From contig NC_071646.1 in assembly GCF_014839835.1 (NCBI RefSeq), positions 4,898,001 through 4,962,000 of the forward strand: a DNA stretch of 64,000 nucleotides. Direction: 5' to 3'. Below, in pieces: positions 46,701 to 57,410 of the stretch. The position numbers were made by a program, and so were the translations under genes. Each line of letters begins with the position of its first letter. The stretch's first letter is position 1. The notes beneath the pieces were generated by a model, which was not told the origin of the DNA, did no database searches, and saw nothing but the letters and a program-made list of their open reading frames with translations. This DNA is from Dryobates pubescens (Eukaryota; Chordata; Aves; Piciformes; Picidae).

Positions 46701-49700
46701 AGTGGAATATGAACAGTTGGCAGCTTGTTCAGTGTGAGTTCCTCCACGGAGAAAACAAGAAGCTCTGTTCTTGGTGTAAGGGATCCAGAGGCAGTGACCA
46801 GAGTAGGCCTAGAACCCAGACATGACTTGAAGAGATGATCCTGAGGTTGTGTGTGCATTACAATCTGGGAGGCAAAAATGCTCCTCCACAGAAGGACTGA
46901 GGCTGTCAAGCCCTCAGTAGGGCACCAAGGAACCTGTAGTGCAAATGCAGCATTAGAAAAGATGAGAAGCACACACAGGAGGTGGCAATGACAGGCCAGA
47001 CAGGGACAGTTGTGTACATTGCACATGGTAGCAGAGCCAGCTTCTGAGACAGGCTTCATACTAGAGATTCCCATCTTTGTGTTAATAGATTTTTAGTATA
47101 TTTATGTATAAAATATATCTACAAAACTGGAGAAGCAAGGCAGAGTGCTCTGAAAGAAGGTGAATTTCTGGAGAATTGGAACATTTCCTTAATCTGAGCA
47201 TAAAGCACAGACATAATTACAAGTCTTGTATGAATTCGACAGACATTTCATGGTTAATCTTCCTGGAACCACAGAGGCATTACAGATACCAGTCACGTTT
47301 GTAGGCTTCTGCTGATGCACAAATCCTTTCAGTTTAAAAGCAACCTCACTGTAATGTAACATCCCAGTCCACTGCCTCCCCCTTCCCACAGAATACCAGC
47401 ACTTGTTACATGTCTTGCTCACATGCATCTCACTACCCTAAATAATTATGGCCCTAATTCATACAAGATAAAGTATGTCAGCTATTACCTTCTGAGTCAT
47501 CTGCAATGGCTCTGTCCTTATCTACTTAAGCCTAGAGCAAACTTCATTAAGTCCAATGTAAGCAAGATGCCTGTGTGAGGTGGAGCTGTACTATCGCAGC
47601 TGAACTTCACAGAACCCTGCGGCAATGGATTCTACAACGGAATGATTTGAACAGTGTAAAAAGCTTCCTAATATGGAAGATGCTCACAGTTCATAGGATG
47701 ATAATAATCTTGTCAAACTTCTCAGTACTTTTTCTAGTTTTGTTGCATCCTCTCACACACAGCATTGAAGACACTAAGTGCACTGGAGATTTACACAATG
47801 ACCTTAAAACTTTTCGGTGGAATTCTGATTTCCTCTCTTTATAATTGCTGCCATTAATATGCCTTATAGACTGCAGCTGAGCAGGGTACTTTTGCTAAGA
47901 GCAACTTGACAGTGAGTCTAAGACCACGTTTCTGTGTAGTTATAGCTAATTTACAATCTGTCAGTGCTTATACTGCTTAGATTAATTGTTACCCCTTGAG
48001 GTCACTTTGCTTTATTGATGGTGTGTTTCATCTCTCTTTTTAATATTCAACTCAACTGGTGTTCTGAAATCATAGAATCATAGAATCAATAAGGTTGGAA
48101 AAGACCTCAAAGATCATCAAGTCCAACCTGTCACCCAAGACCTCATGACTAACTAAACCGTGGCTCCAAGTGCCACATCCAATCCCCTGTTGAACACCTT
48201 CAGGGATGGGGACTCCACCAACTCCCTGGGAAGCACATTCCAATGGCTAACAACTCTCTCTGGGAAGAACTTTCTCCTCACCTCGAGCCTAAACCTCCCC
48301 TGGTGCAGTTTGAGACTGTCCTCTTGTTCTGGTGCTGCTTGCCTGGGAGAAGAGACCAACCCTCTCCTGGCTACAACCTCCCTTCAGGGAGTTGGAGAGA
48401 GCAAGAAGTTCTCCCCTGAGCCTCCTCTTCTCCAGGCTAAGCAACCCCAGCTCCCTCAGCCTCTCCTCATAAGGTTTGTGCTGGAGGCCTCTCAATCCTT
48501 TCACAATTCTCTGCAATCCTCTCTAGATTAGGATTTTTCCATGCAGATATCAAAAACAGTTACACACTTCTAATGTTAAATGCAGAGGCTCCAAGCCAGC
48601 CCAAACAGAAAAGAGAGTATGACCATAGTACATTCATGGAAATCTGCCACCCCCACAGCAGCAAAAGTTAGGACTCTGCAGATAGCTGTTTTTACCCACC
48701 CAAGTGCAGATAAAGTAGATGCTGGATCACAAGAAGCCAATTCAGTCAAAACCCTCTCTGTAGGTGATTTTGAACTGGCACAATCCAAAAAGGAGCTAGG
48801 GGCTTTTTTTCTTTCTTTCTTTTTTTCCCTGTTATTTTTTTTTCCAGCAGACAAAAAGCTTTCCTCTTAATAGCTTCATAGCAGACAGTCCTGTTGTATT
48901 TCCACTCTGTCAGAGTGAAAACCACTTTAGGGAATGGCATCCAGAGCACAGTTAGTCCATTTGAAGTGAGTATGTGTGAAGAACAAAGCGTAAGAGTGAA
49001 AAATGCCTGAGCGTTCCTGGAGCTGAGAGTGCTGCTACAACGAGAGGAAGCCTTGAGTACTGTGAACAGTTCTGGGCCCCTCAATTTAAGAAGGACATTG
49101 AGACTCTTGAATGTGTCCAGAGAAGGGCAATGAGGCAGGGGAGAGGTCTCGAGCACAAGCCCTACGAGGAGAGGCTGAGGGAACTGGGATTGTTTAGCCT
49201 GGAGAAGAGGAGTCTCAGGGGAGACCTTATTGCTGTCTATAACTACCTGAGAGGTGGTTGCCAGGAGGGGGTTGGTCTCTTCTCCCAGGCAACCAGCACC
49301 AGAACAAGAGGACACAGTCTCAAGCTGTACCTGGGGAAGTTTAGGCTGGAGGTGAGGAGAAAGTTCTTCACAGAGAGAGTTGTTAGCTGTTGGAATGTGA
49401 TGCCCAGGGAGGTGGTGGAGTCACCATCCCTGAAGGTGTTCAAGAGGGGATTTGATGTGGCACTTGGTGCCATGGTTTAGTAGTCATGAGGTCTGTGGTG
49501 ACAGGTTTGACTTGATGATCTTTGAGGTCTTTTCCAACCTTATTGATTCTATGATCTTAATGTCTTTTTACTTTATGCAGGATCAGTGACAGCTCTGTCC
49601 TTAGTCATCTGTGTCTCTTGCTACAGGTGGCTGTTTCTGGAAGAGTAAAAGTGTTGATCTGTGGTGCTGGACCCTGGCCTGTGTATGGGCAGCCTGACCA

Positions 49701-52700
49701 GAATCAGATGCAAGTGCTTCATCACTCACTGAGGTAGGCCAAGGGAGACCCCAGGTACTCAGCAAGCAATATTGTCAGAGTTCAGCAATGCCAGCAGTGT
49801 GCAGGCACCAGAGTGACTTGCAGCTGCCTAGAGGAAGGAGAAAAGGGTGGGTCAAAGGAAATGGTGCAACTGCCAGTTCAGCTACTGTGTGGAACTGGCT
49901 GGCTTATAGACAGCAGCTACACATAAAGAGAGTGGGGTGGGAGAAAGGTCTACCCAGGAGGACAGTATAACAGGCACATAACATAAAGTGCATTATCATG
50001 CTTAAGTGATCAGTTAAAAAGCCTGAGGTAGATGGACAGGTTATTCCATTAGGCTTAATTAGCTGGTTTTCTCAGAATTCTAACTTTGTGCTGGCCTTGC
50101 CCTCATTCTGCCAGGCAGAATGCAGACCCTTGGGGACTGATTGCTAGGTTTTGTGATCCAGCATAGTGACCAAAGACTTTTGAACAACTTTCATTTTGAG
50201 TCATTTTTTTTAAGGGAGATGGTAGTGGTGGTGTCATATTAATTTAATCAGTTTTCCAGTCAGCACTTTCTGTTTTCCACTCAGGGCCATGACTGGCCCT
50301 TTCTAAACCACTCTTCCTCAGCTGCATAAAAAGAGACAAGATGATACGAGGGTAAATTTGTTGTTTAAGACTTAAGAACAAACTAAAAGCTACTTCAAAG
50401 CACATGATGGCAGGACCATTTGATGCTCCTCATGTGGTATTGCGTCTCTACACAGAGGCTACTTTGCCAACAGCTCTCATTTTAAAGGCTGATAGAGAGG
50501 CTATGGATTTTGGAGGGAAAATACTGTTGACTAAGAGTGTAGTGCTTAACTCCAAAATACATGAATATAACAAAATGAAGCACAGGAGCAGGAGAGTTGC
50601 AGTTTACATGGATTTAACTGCTGGCCAACTTGTTTGTATGGGCACCCACTACTATGGAGAGAAACTACTAATATCCTTGAACTCCAGACATGACTTCATA
50701 TCCTAAGGCATGTGCCATCTGACTGTACCTTTCAAAGCCAGAATGATCACTCATGCTCTCACAGACCCCAAGAAAAAGCCACAGACACCCATAAACTTCT
50801 ATCTACAGCTGTTTTGGCCCTGATGAATGCCTCAACCACAGACTGGATCATGGAACCAGAGCAAAGAGAATGTGACATAGCAGAAACTTTGTGATCTCTG
50901 GCTGTGAAGGAGAAGCAGTGCTCCAGGGCTGCCAGTTTTGAGAAAGAGACATCCAGATTGACTCCTTCACTTTCATCAGGTTTTGTTACCATTCCTGATA
51001 GGACCTGTTGAGTTCATACACTGCATTTTTATTGCTGCTGGCAGTGATGGGACTGTCTGCACTTTATTTATTAGGTATACAGAGAGTTTGTCCTCCATGT
51101 TGCCCAAGGAACCTGGACAGAATTTCTTCTTCATCCACCAAAACTAGAGAACAGGTATCTTGAACTGCCCTTTAAAAACTCCCTGTGCTAGTTTTTAGTT
51201 TAAAAATGCTCAACTTGCACTCAGCAGGCACTTTGTCTTCACTTCTGTGCTTTAGGGATGTTTAAGAACAGCAATACTACAAAAATTTAAGGATCAATTA
51301 ATTGTGAGACAGCAGTGCTGACATCTTGGGTTCCCATGAGCATCTCTCTTTTCCTTCTGATTGTTGCAGGCTTTCCTGCCCAGTTAAAAAACAACTTGAC
51401 AGAGTCTTGGTGCAGGAGTCTCAAGAAGAACAAGAAATCCAAGGGAATTCCCTTTATTCTACAGATCTACAGACTCTCTGGTCAGTACAGTGTCACAGAC
51501 AGCTCAGATAAAAGAGGTAACTGCCCAGATTTGACCTTTGATAACTTTTTTGTTTGTTTGTTTCTCAAGTACAGCTAAGAATACATGAGATCTACTGGAC
51601 CTGAACTGTAATAGAACAGCAAAGCTACAGCTTTGCCTCACCACCTGAAGCACAATCACAAGAAAAGGTATAATGAGATGGAGTAAAATAAAAATGTTGT
51701 CATGTCCACTACTGCAGTGGGTACTCCAAAAGCTGGCGAGATGCAAAGAGAGGATGTCCAACTTTAGGAGGCTGCTCTAGTGTAGACTAGACTAGAATAG
51801 AATAGGAGTAGAGTAGAATAGACTAGACTAGGAGTGGAGTGGAGTGGAGTGGAGTGGAGTGGAGTGGAGTGGAGTAGAGTAGAGTAGAATAGAATTAACC
51901 AGGTTGAAAAAGACCCCCGAGATCATCAAGTCCAACCCATCACCCAACCCCATCTTATCAACTAAACCATGGCACCAGGTGCCTCCTCCAGTCTCCTTTT
52001 AAACACCTCCTGTGATGGCAACAAAGTAGATGAAAATTGCATGGGTCGAAGAGTTCCCATTCCAACCTTTTATGTTGTAGGTTAAAAAACTGTAAGGTGC
52101 AATGGGGAATATGGATCACTGAACACAAAGCAGGCAACAGAAAACTAAGAACACATATGTGCTTGCCATCAACACTGCTGCCTGTTAAGTTGTTCTCAAA
52201 CCAACAAAAACATTTCAGTGGCTGGAAAAGATGAACAGGCCTTGTTGCCAAGTCATGGCCCAAACTATTCCAGAGGGCAGAAAAGACAGCTGGACTGCTG
52301 GTAAAGAACAAGGCTATTTAAGGAGACTCATCCTAGCTTAATGGAAAATGCAAGGATATAATTATCAATTATTCCAAACTAAACCAACATTTCAGATCCA
52401 GGAAAAAAAAAATCAACTTCATGAGGAAGCACAAGAAAGAAGCTGGTTAGAGTCAGCTGGCAGCTCAATCCAGGTACAGAAAGAGCAGAATATGGTATTG
52501 CTTAGAAGCAAGAAAATGAGATGTTTTCCACAAGATGGTGATTCTGGACAGTGCTTCAACCTACAAAGCAAACTCTGAATGCAGCTACACTGTTCCAAGC
52601 ACTGACACAAAGCTGATTTGATCACAGGGGCTAGGGATATCACAAGGCAGCTACAAAAATGGTCAGTGGAACAGAGCTGAAGAAATTATTTTTAAATAAA

Positions 52701-55700
52701 TAGTCCTATGTTTGTATCTCCAAGTCCTACTGATGATCTGCCTTCTCTTTCAGCCCTCTGGGCAAGCTGCTCATTGTGTGTTGCAAAGTGTTCCATCTTG
52801 AGAATTCCTGTGCAAAATTCTGGCTGTCCTCCAGAATGCAAGCAGACAAAGCCACATAAACAACACTCCTAAACTCTGTGTGAGAAGGGCCCAATACACA
52901 ACTGTCAAGGGGGACTCAGAGCTGAAATCTCTTGGAGGTAAAGGTCTCGAGCAGGACCATCCAGGCACAGCCTTGTCTGCTGCAGAAAGCCCACCTTTAC
53001 TGAACCTGTCACCATTCAGTTACCACTGTCTTAGTCACAGATCACTAGCAGCATCAGACTTCTGAATGGCTGCCCCATCAGATGCTCAGAAGCCGCAACA
53101 GCATCTAACATGATTTGTAATGAGGCAGGGCAGCAGAAAATGTTTTGTTTACCTTTAACCACAATGCTCCTTTCAGAGCACAATGCCTGTTACAAAAAAG
53201 GGCTAAAAACTCCCCTTTAGGATTCAGTCAAAAGAGCAAGTTTAAAACAATTCTCAACATATTTATGCCCTGTTCTTCAGCACATCCTCTGCTAGCAGTT
53301 ACATACGACAGCATACAGCTCTGTAAGTACATGTGACAGCCCAGGAGCCGAGTGTCAAGGCATACAGCAGCACTTCTACAAGAGCATTCTCCAAGACTTC
53401 CCAAAACTGACAACCCTGAACAGCTTTTGTAATGCCTATTCAGAACTGAAGCAGATTAAATCTTTTAGAGATTTAAATACACGTGAACCAAAGAGTGTGT
53501 TCTTTATGCAGTGCAAAGCTGTGACATGACTGTGGTGCTTACTAACATCACAGGATGTATTACTTTCTGGGTTCTGAACATCCTTCTGTCTTGTTGAATC
53601 TCCTGGGTCAAAAATAAGTGAATGAGGCCAGGAAGAGTTCCAAAATACAGCATAGGAAATTCAGGAGGTATACATTGGGTCTGGAAGTGAAGTTTATGCT
53701 GCTGACATATCAGCTCAGATGTAAGAGAAAAAGTAAATCATATATCCTGGATCTCCGTGTCCTTGGAGGTGCTACAGGGTATTTTACAGTAACCCTCAGG
53801 TTACTGAATGGTTTTATTCAGCCTCATAAACTCCCACAGACACTTTGCTGGATGTAACATTCTATCCATCTATTCCCACAGTACTGTACAGTCAGCTCTG
53901 TGCCTCTAGCCTGGTTGCATATATTAAAGAAGTTTGTGGTTAGGACTGTGGTATATCAGAGTGAAGGTCTCCACTAAGAGAACTGGGGGTGTTTAAATAA
54001 ACTGCAGAGTCCAGACAGTATTTCTGTGATGGGTAACTGACTGCTGCAGGACATCTTGGGTCAACTTCCATTCCAGCCCATCCTGTCAGTGTGGCTTGAT
54101 AGACAAGGCAGGACTGGGTGTTCATTCACACCTGGCATTTCTAAGTGGTAAAAATGTTTGCACCAGTTGGATTTGATTGAGTCCATCTTCAGGGGTGATA
54201 GACTAAACCAGAAAAAAAAATCTGACTCTTTTGATGTGAAGGCATGTTAAAATTGTCTTTGGACAGAGAAAAGCAGTTGCTGGCAGTCCTAGACAACTTC
54301 TATTTAAGAATGTCTATAGGTATGTAACACAGGTGGCATGACCAGAAAACCCAACTGGAAATCCTAGGGAGAGAGGGGAAAAAAAAAATTAAATGCCTAA
54401 AATTAGATATGACCAATACCAATTCTGTGGGCCTGGGGAACTACTTGATTCCTGCATAGGCTGGACAAACAGTTCTTGAGATGACTGAACAGTGTGTAGT
54501 TTTGTTTTTCAGCTGTGGAAAGATTTGCTCTGATACTTAAAGTCACACTGAGAGCCTCTGTGTGCAGGCACAGGGAGAAATGGTGAGGAAAAGTTTTACT
54601 GCTGGACTGGTATGACAAACATTCTGAAGCGACGCTGTTGTTTTGTTGGCTGGCAGCTGCACAGAAAACTCTGGAAGGATATCACAGAATCACAGAAACA
54701 TTCAGGTTGGAAACCACCCTCAGGATCACCAAGTCCAACTGACAACCCTACTCTACAAGGTTCACACCTAAACCATATCCCCAAGCACCACATCCAAACG
54801 ACCTTTAAACACATCCAGGGTTACTGGAGTCTCTGACCCATCTCAACTTCTAGTACAACAGTATTAGCACAATTCACTAAAGATACATGAGAACTGCATC
54901 AAATCTAAGAGAAGAGTTCAGGTAGGAAGTTGATGCCAAGCAGAGAAATGATCAATGCCATCATGCTCATGACACGCAGCACCAGAATGTCCACTTTTGT
55001 GTAGTTCAGCCCAGGAATTGTTTCCCTTCAGATAATTCAGTGCATAATGTGTGTCACATGCCCCAGGATGAACCATGGCAAAGCTACTGTTATTGCAGGC
55101 ACTTTAACTTACCCATGAAGAAATACTCTGGAGACCTTTTATCTGAAGCAAAGTCTGCCATAACTCCACCAAACCTCAGCCATAGACCAAAGGCAATGAC
55201 AGCCAATCCTGCCAGCTGGAAGGTAAACAGACTAGTCAATACTTCAGTAACAATTACTGGAGAGGCTCAAAGAGATGTCATTGGCGCCTTATGCTTTCTC
55301 GAAATCCCACAGCTCAGGAAGGCACTGTCAGAAAACCCAGGAAGCATTTGCCAGTGTTTGATACCAATGAATTCCTGTTGTAGTGAGATGTACTTCCTTT
55401 CCTTCAGTTCTTCAGTGTAAAGTTCAGCTTCTGAACTTTTAAGCAGTGACTTCCAAGCCTTGTAAATAAGCTCATTCAGTCACACAAACTTGGCCTATAT
55501 TGCAATGGGGTGGTGGGGGGTGTGTGTTTGTGCTAGCATGGAGAAGCAAGTGCCCATGAGAAGAACAGGCTGCAAAACCAATGAGGAACACTCTGTCCTC
55601 CTTCCTAACCCTCAGAACTCTACTGTAGTAAGGCAGTATGGAGGTGGCCACTCAGGGTCTGGAATCAAGGAGCCCCTCCTGTTAGTCTAGGCTTCTAAGT

Positions 55701-56911
55701 GCTTCTAGTAGTTGAGATGTGTCTGAAATGAATGCCCCCAGTTCTGCTGAGGAGATGGTTTCTCCTGTGTCAGCAAAAAGGCAGATAACAAAACACAGTA
55801 ATTGTCACTTCTATGAAACAACATAACACAAAGCTTTGTCCCTCTCCTGACTTGCAGCTGCAGCTGGACAACATCACTCTGCTCCTACAGCTTCAGCACA
55901 GCAGCACTGTGTACCCGGAGCTTGCAGTGCTGTCACCAAGAGGGAAAAGCATTTGGTTTAACTGTGCTTCAAGCATAAAGGAGACAAAAGCCCAAAAATG
56001 CCTGCTCCAGAGAGGCTGAACAGGATTATTTTGTGGCTTCTTTTTAGAAAACAGTGGATCATAAAGAAAAAGACATTTAAGAAGATGACATTGCTAATTG
56101 TTTTACAGTGTGAAAAACTGGAAAGCTACTGGAAGGGAGAGCATGACATGAGGGAAAGCGAAAGGGAAAAGATGGCATTCAATTGTGCTGTGAAACTGAG
56201 GAGGAATGAGGGAAGAATGGGCTTTATCTGAATCACTGGATGGTTCTGCAGTAGGCACTGTTCACTGACACATTAGGGTAGCTTTCAGCAGAGCAAGTGC
56301 AATACGATGCAAGGATTTTCTCTTAGGATGAACTTGTAAACAAGTGGCAGCCATTGGCTCGCTATTTGAAATTACTAAAAGGCATCATAACATCGTGAAG
56401 AAGTGTTCTGCTGCATAAAATGCTGCAAGAACCTCTCACAGCCTCCTGTTGTTTGAAATTTTATGTTTTATGTTACGTTATGAATTGTCAGTTAACAGAG
56501 ATGCCTTTTGCCAGCAATGGCATCTTACGTCGAGCTCGTGCATTCCCGGGTAGAGCTATAGCCTTGCCGAAGGAGCCCAAGCCGGGAGCGCGGGTAGGGC
56601 ACTCTCGCAAGGCAGGCTCGGGAAGCCTGTCCCGCAGCGCTCCAGCGAGGGACCCGCGTCCCTCCCCAGGGCTCGGTTCCCCGGGCCCCGCCAGCCGCAT
56701 CCGCTGCCCGCGTTCCCCCCGGCGCCCCCAGTGCTGCCACGGGGGTCGGGGCTTGCCGGCCGCCTCCGCAGCAGGTGCCGCAGCGGGCACGGCTCCGCCC
56801 GGCCCCGTCAGCCCGGCCCCGTCAGCCCGGCCCGGCGCTCACCCAGAAGGTCAGGTTGAAGATGAACAGCAGGATCTTGATGCAGCGCATCCGCCCGCGC
56901 ACGGTGCCCAT
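37797..56911 (-). CDS. TSPAN2: TSPAN2, tetraspanin-2 (eight coding exons)
   Basis: Four-pass membrane protein that organises partner proteins in the plasma membrane, known from oligodendrocytes and other cells. Exons in coding order: 56843-56911, 55113-55215, 42859-42956, 42347-42421, 41707-41808, 40469-40543, 39692-39775, 37797-37862. They join in phase to 223 residues plus TAA, against 221 in human. TM1 is about 13-34 ([22 protein letters not shown]), TM2 about 58-80 ([20 protein letters not shown]), TM3 about 91-112 ([20 protein letters not shown]), and TM4 about 189-214 ([27 protein letters not shown]). The large outer loop carries the CCG motif at 152-154, PC and NC, plus an N-glycosylation site at Asn140 (NRT). 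The ATG is in a CpG island and the N-terminus [10 protein letters not shown] is typical. The donor after exon 40469-40543 is GC rather than GT. No lesion seen. Confidence 0.96.
40463..40468 (-). other. TSPAN2: GC-AG splice donor of TSPAN2 intron 6
   Basis: On the - strand the exon ends CCAAAG and the intron begins GCAAGT. The acceptor of the next exon is normal (ATAG|AACTGC). The exon is exactly 75 bases, and both neighbours keep the frame only with this border. Confidence 0.85.
43745..43759 (+). promoter_or_regulatory. CTCF-like motif, + orientation
   Basis: ACACTAGAGGGCACA agrees with the CTCF core CCASYAGRKGGCRSY at 13 of 15 positions, including the AGRKGGC heart. It lies in TSPAN2 intron 2. 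Confidence 0.4.
45391..45610 (-). mobile_element. CR1 LINE 3' fragment
   Basis: ATAGAATCATAGAATGGTC, then 'gggttggaagggacctccaa', 'ggtcacctagtccagc', 'atctagatcaggctgcccag' and 'gggatggggctccaaccacc'. About 220 bp, of the older CR1 subtype common across birds. Confidence 0.93.
46360..46500 (+). repeat. GT-rich low-complexity tract
   Basis: Irregular repeats of TTGG and GGTTT on the + strand over about 140 bp (for example 'ttggttggttggtttggttg'). On the TSPAN2 transcript strand it is CA/AC rich. Confidence 0.85.
46671..46778. repeat. 36 bp near-perfect inverted repeat with 36-base loop
   Basis: Left arm 46671-46706 and right arm 46743-46778 are reverse complements at 34 of 36 positions. The core 'ccaagaacagagcttcttgt' matches exactly. 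Inside the loop a further short pair, GAACA with TGTTC, can form. It lies within TSPAN2 intron 2 and could fold in RNA of either strand. It could be a microRNA-like precursor, a foldback element or a templated inverted duplication. Confidence 0.9.
48069..48530 (-). mobile_element. CR1 LINE 3' fragment
   Basis: ATAGAATCATAGAATCAATAAGG tail region, 'ggttggaaaagacctcaaag', then the antisense coding end. On the - strand it reads [20 protein letters not shown] and [20 protein letters not shown]. About 460 bp. Young subtype, near-identical to the copies at 28745 and 49035. Confidence 0.95.
49035..49557 (+). mobile_element. CR1 LINE 3' fragment
   Basis: From the region 'gaacagttctgggcccctca' through 'gagaggctgagggaactggg' and 'aggtgaggagaaagttcttc' to 'ccaaccttattgattctatg'. 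The frame 49130-49480 stays open ([40 protein letters not shown]). About 520 bp, in opposite orientation to the copy at 48069, so the two form an inverted pair. Confidence 0.95.
49558..51777. other. Unique part of TSPAN2 intron 2
   Basis: No repeat family or exon recognised. The open frame 50404-50706 on the + strand (100 codons) has no recognisable domain and no splice or promoter context. Confidence 0.4.
51778..51897 (+). repeat. (GGAGT)n / (AGAAT)n pentanucleotide array
   Basis: Starts with irregular TAGACTAGAATAG units, passes into about ten GGAGT units and ends in GTAGAGTAGAATAGAAT. It abuts the tail of the antisense CR1 at 51898, as the array at 18914 does, which suggests an expanded and mutated CR1 tail. 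Confidence 0.9.
51898..52022 (-). mobile_element. CR1 LINE 3' end, short
   Basis: 'accaggttgaaaaagacccc', 'gagatcatcaagtccaaccc', 'actaaaccatggcaccaggt' and 'cacctcctgtgatgg'. Same subtype as the copy at 18959. About 125 bp. Confidence 0.92.
54681..54840 (-). mobile_element. CR1 LINE 3' end, older copy
   Basis: ATCACAGAATCACAGAAAC, 'ttcaggttggaaaccaccct', 'caggatcaccaagtccaact', then diverged sequence to 'acacatccagggttactgga'. About 160 bp, clearly more diverged than the others. Confidence 0.85.
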
Positions 56912-57410
56912 GGCGGGGGCCGGCTCCGGCAGCAGCTCCCCAGGCGGCTCGGCCGAACTCGGCGGAGGCTCCGCGCGGGGCGGGGAGCGGGGCGGCGCCG
57001 GGAGGCAGGTGCGGGGCTGGGCTGGGTGCGACGCGGGGCGGGCCGGGGTCAGCAGCACCGCCGGCCTGGACCCGCCCCGAGAGGCGGCGGGGATGGCGGC
57101 TGGGGAGTGCGCGGGAGCGACCCGCGGCGTTGGGGCTCAGCCGGGCTTTGTGCCCAGAACGATGCCCGGGGGCCATGGCGCTGTTCTGAGGGGCCGGGGC
57201 CGCTCGCCGTAGGGTGGTGTTTTCCCGCGGGGTCTGGCTGCCCTGCCCGGGCGGGGCTCGGACGGCAGCAGAAGCAAGGGCGGTGTGGCGCCGGCTTTCA
57301 CTGTGTGGACGGCGGCGGCCCCGGCTCCGTTCGCCCGCCCGGCTGCCGCGGACAGCAGCGGCTGTCGGGGACGGGCGGCAGACGCCGTCACCATTTCATC
57401 CGTGTGGACT
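56530..57410 (-). promoter_or_regulatory. TSPAN2: TSPAN2 CpG-island promoter
   Basis: About 880 bp, GC rich and CG dense, around the TSPAN2 start codon at 56911. It contains GGGGCGGGG-type Sp1 sites near 56977-56993. No TATA box is evident. A long + strand open frame across the island (56420-57559) is an effect of base composition. Confidence 0.85.

Larger units (their letters stand above)
42957..55112 (-). other. TSPAN2: TSPAN2 intron 2, 12 kb
   Basis: The largest intron of the gene. It holds a GT-rich low-complexity tract, a long foldback at 46671-46778, CR1 copies at 45391, 48069, 49035, 51898 and 54681, a GGAGT array and a CTCF-like motif at 43745. No coding exon of another gene is recognised on either strand. 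Confidence 0.8.

Noticed and set aside
50404-50706. 100-codon + strand frame in TSPAN2 intron 2
   Set aside because: No domain, promoter, splice signal or repeat identity could be recognised. An open frame of this length is expected by chance in this much sequence.
55040-55420. 126-codon + strand frame
   Set aside because: It overlaps TSPAN2 exon 2 on the opposite strand, and no family resemblance was seen in this direction.
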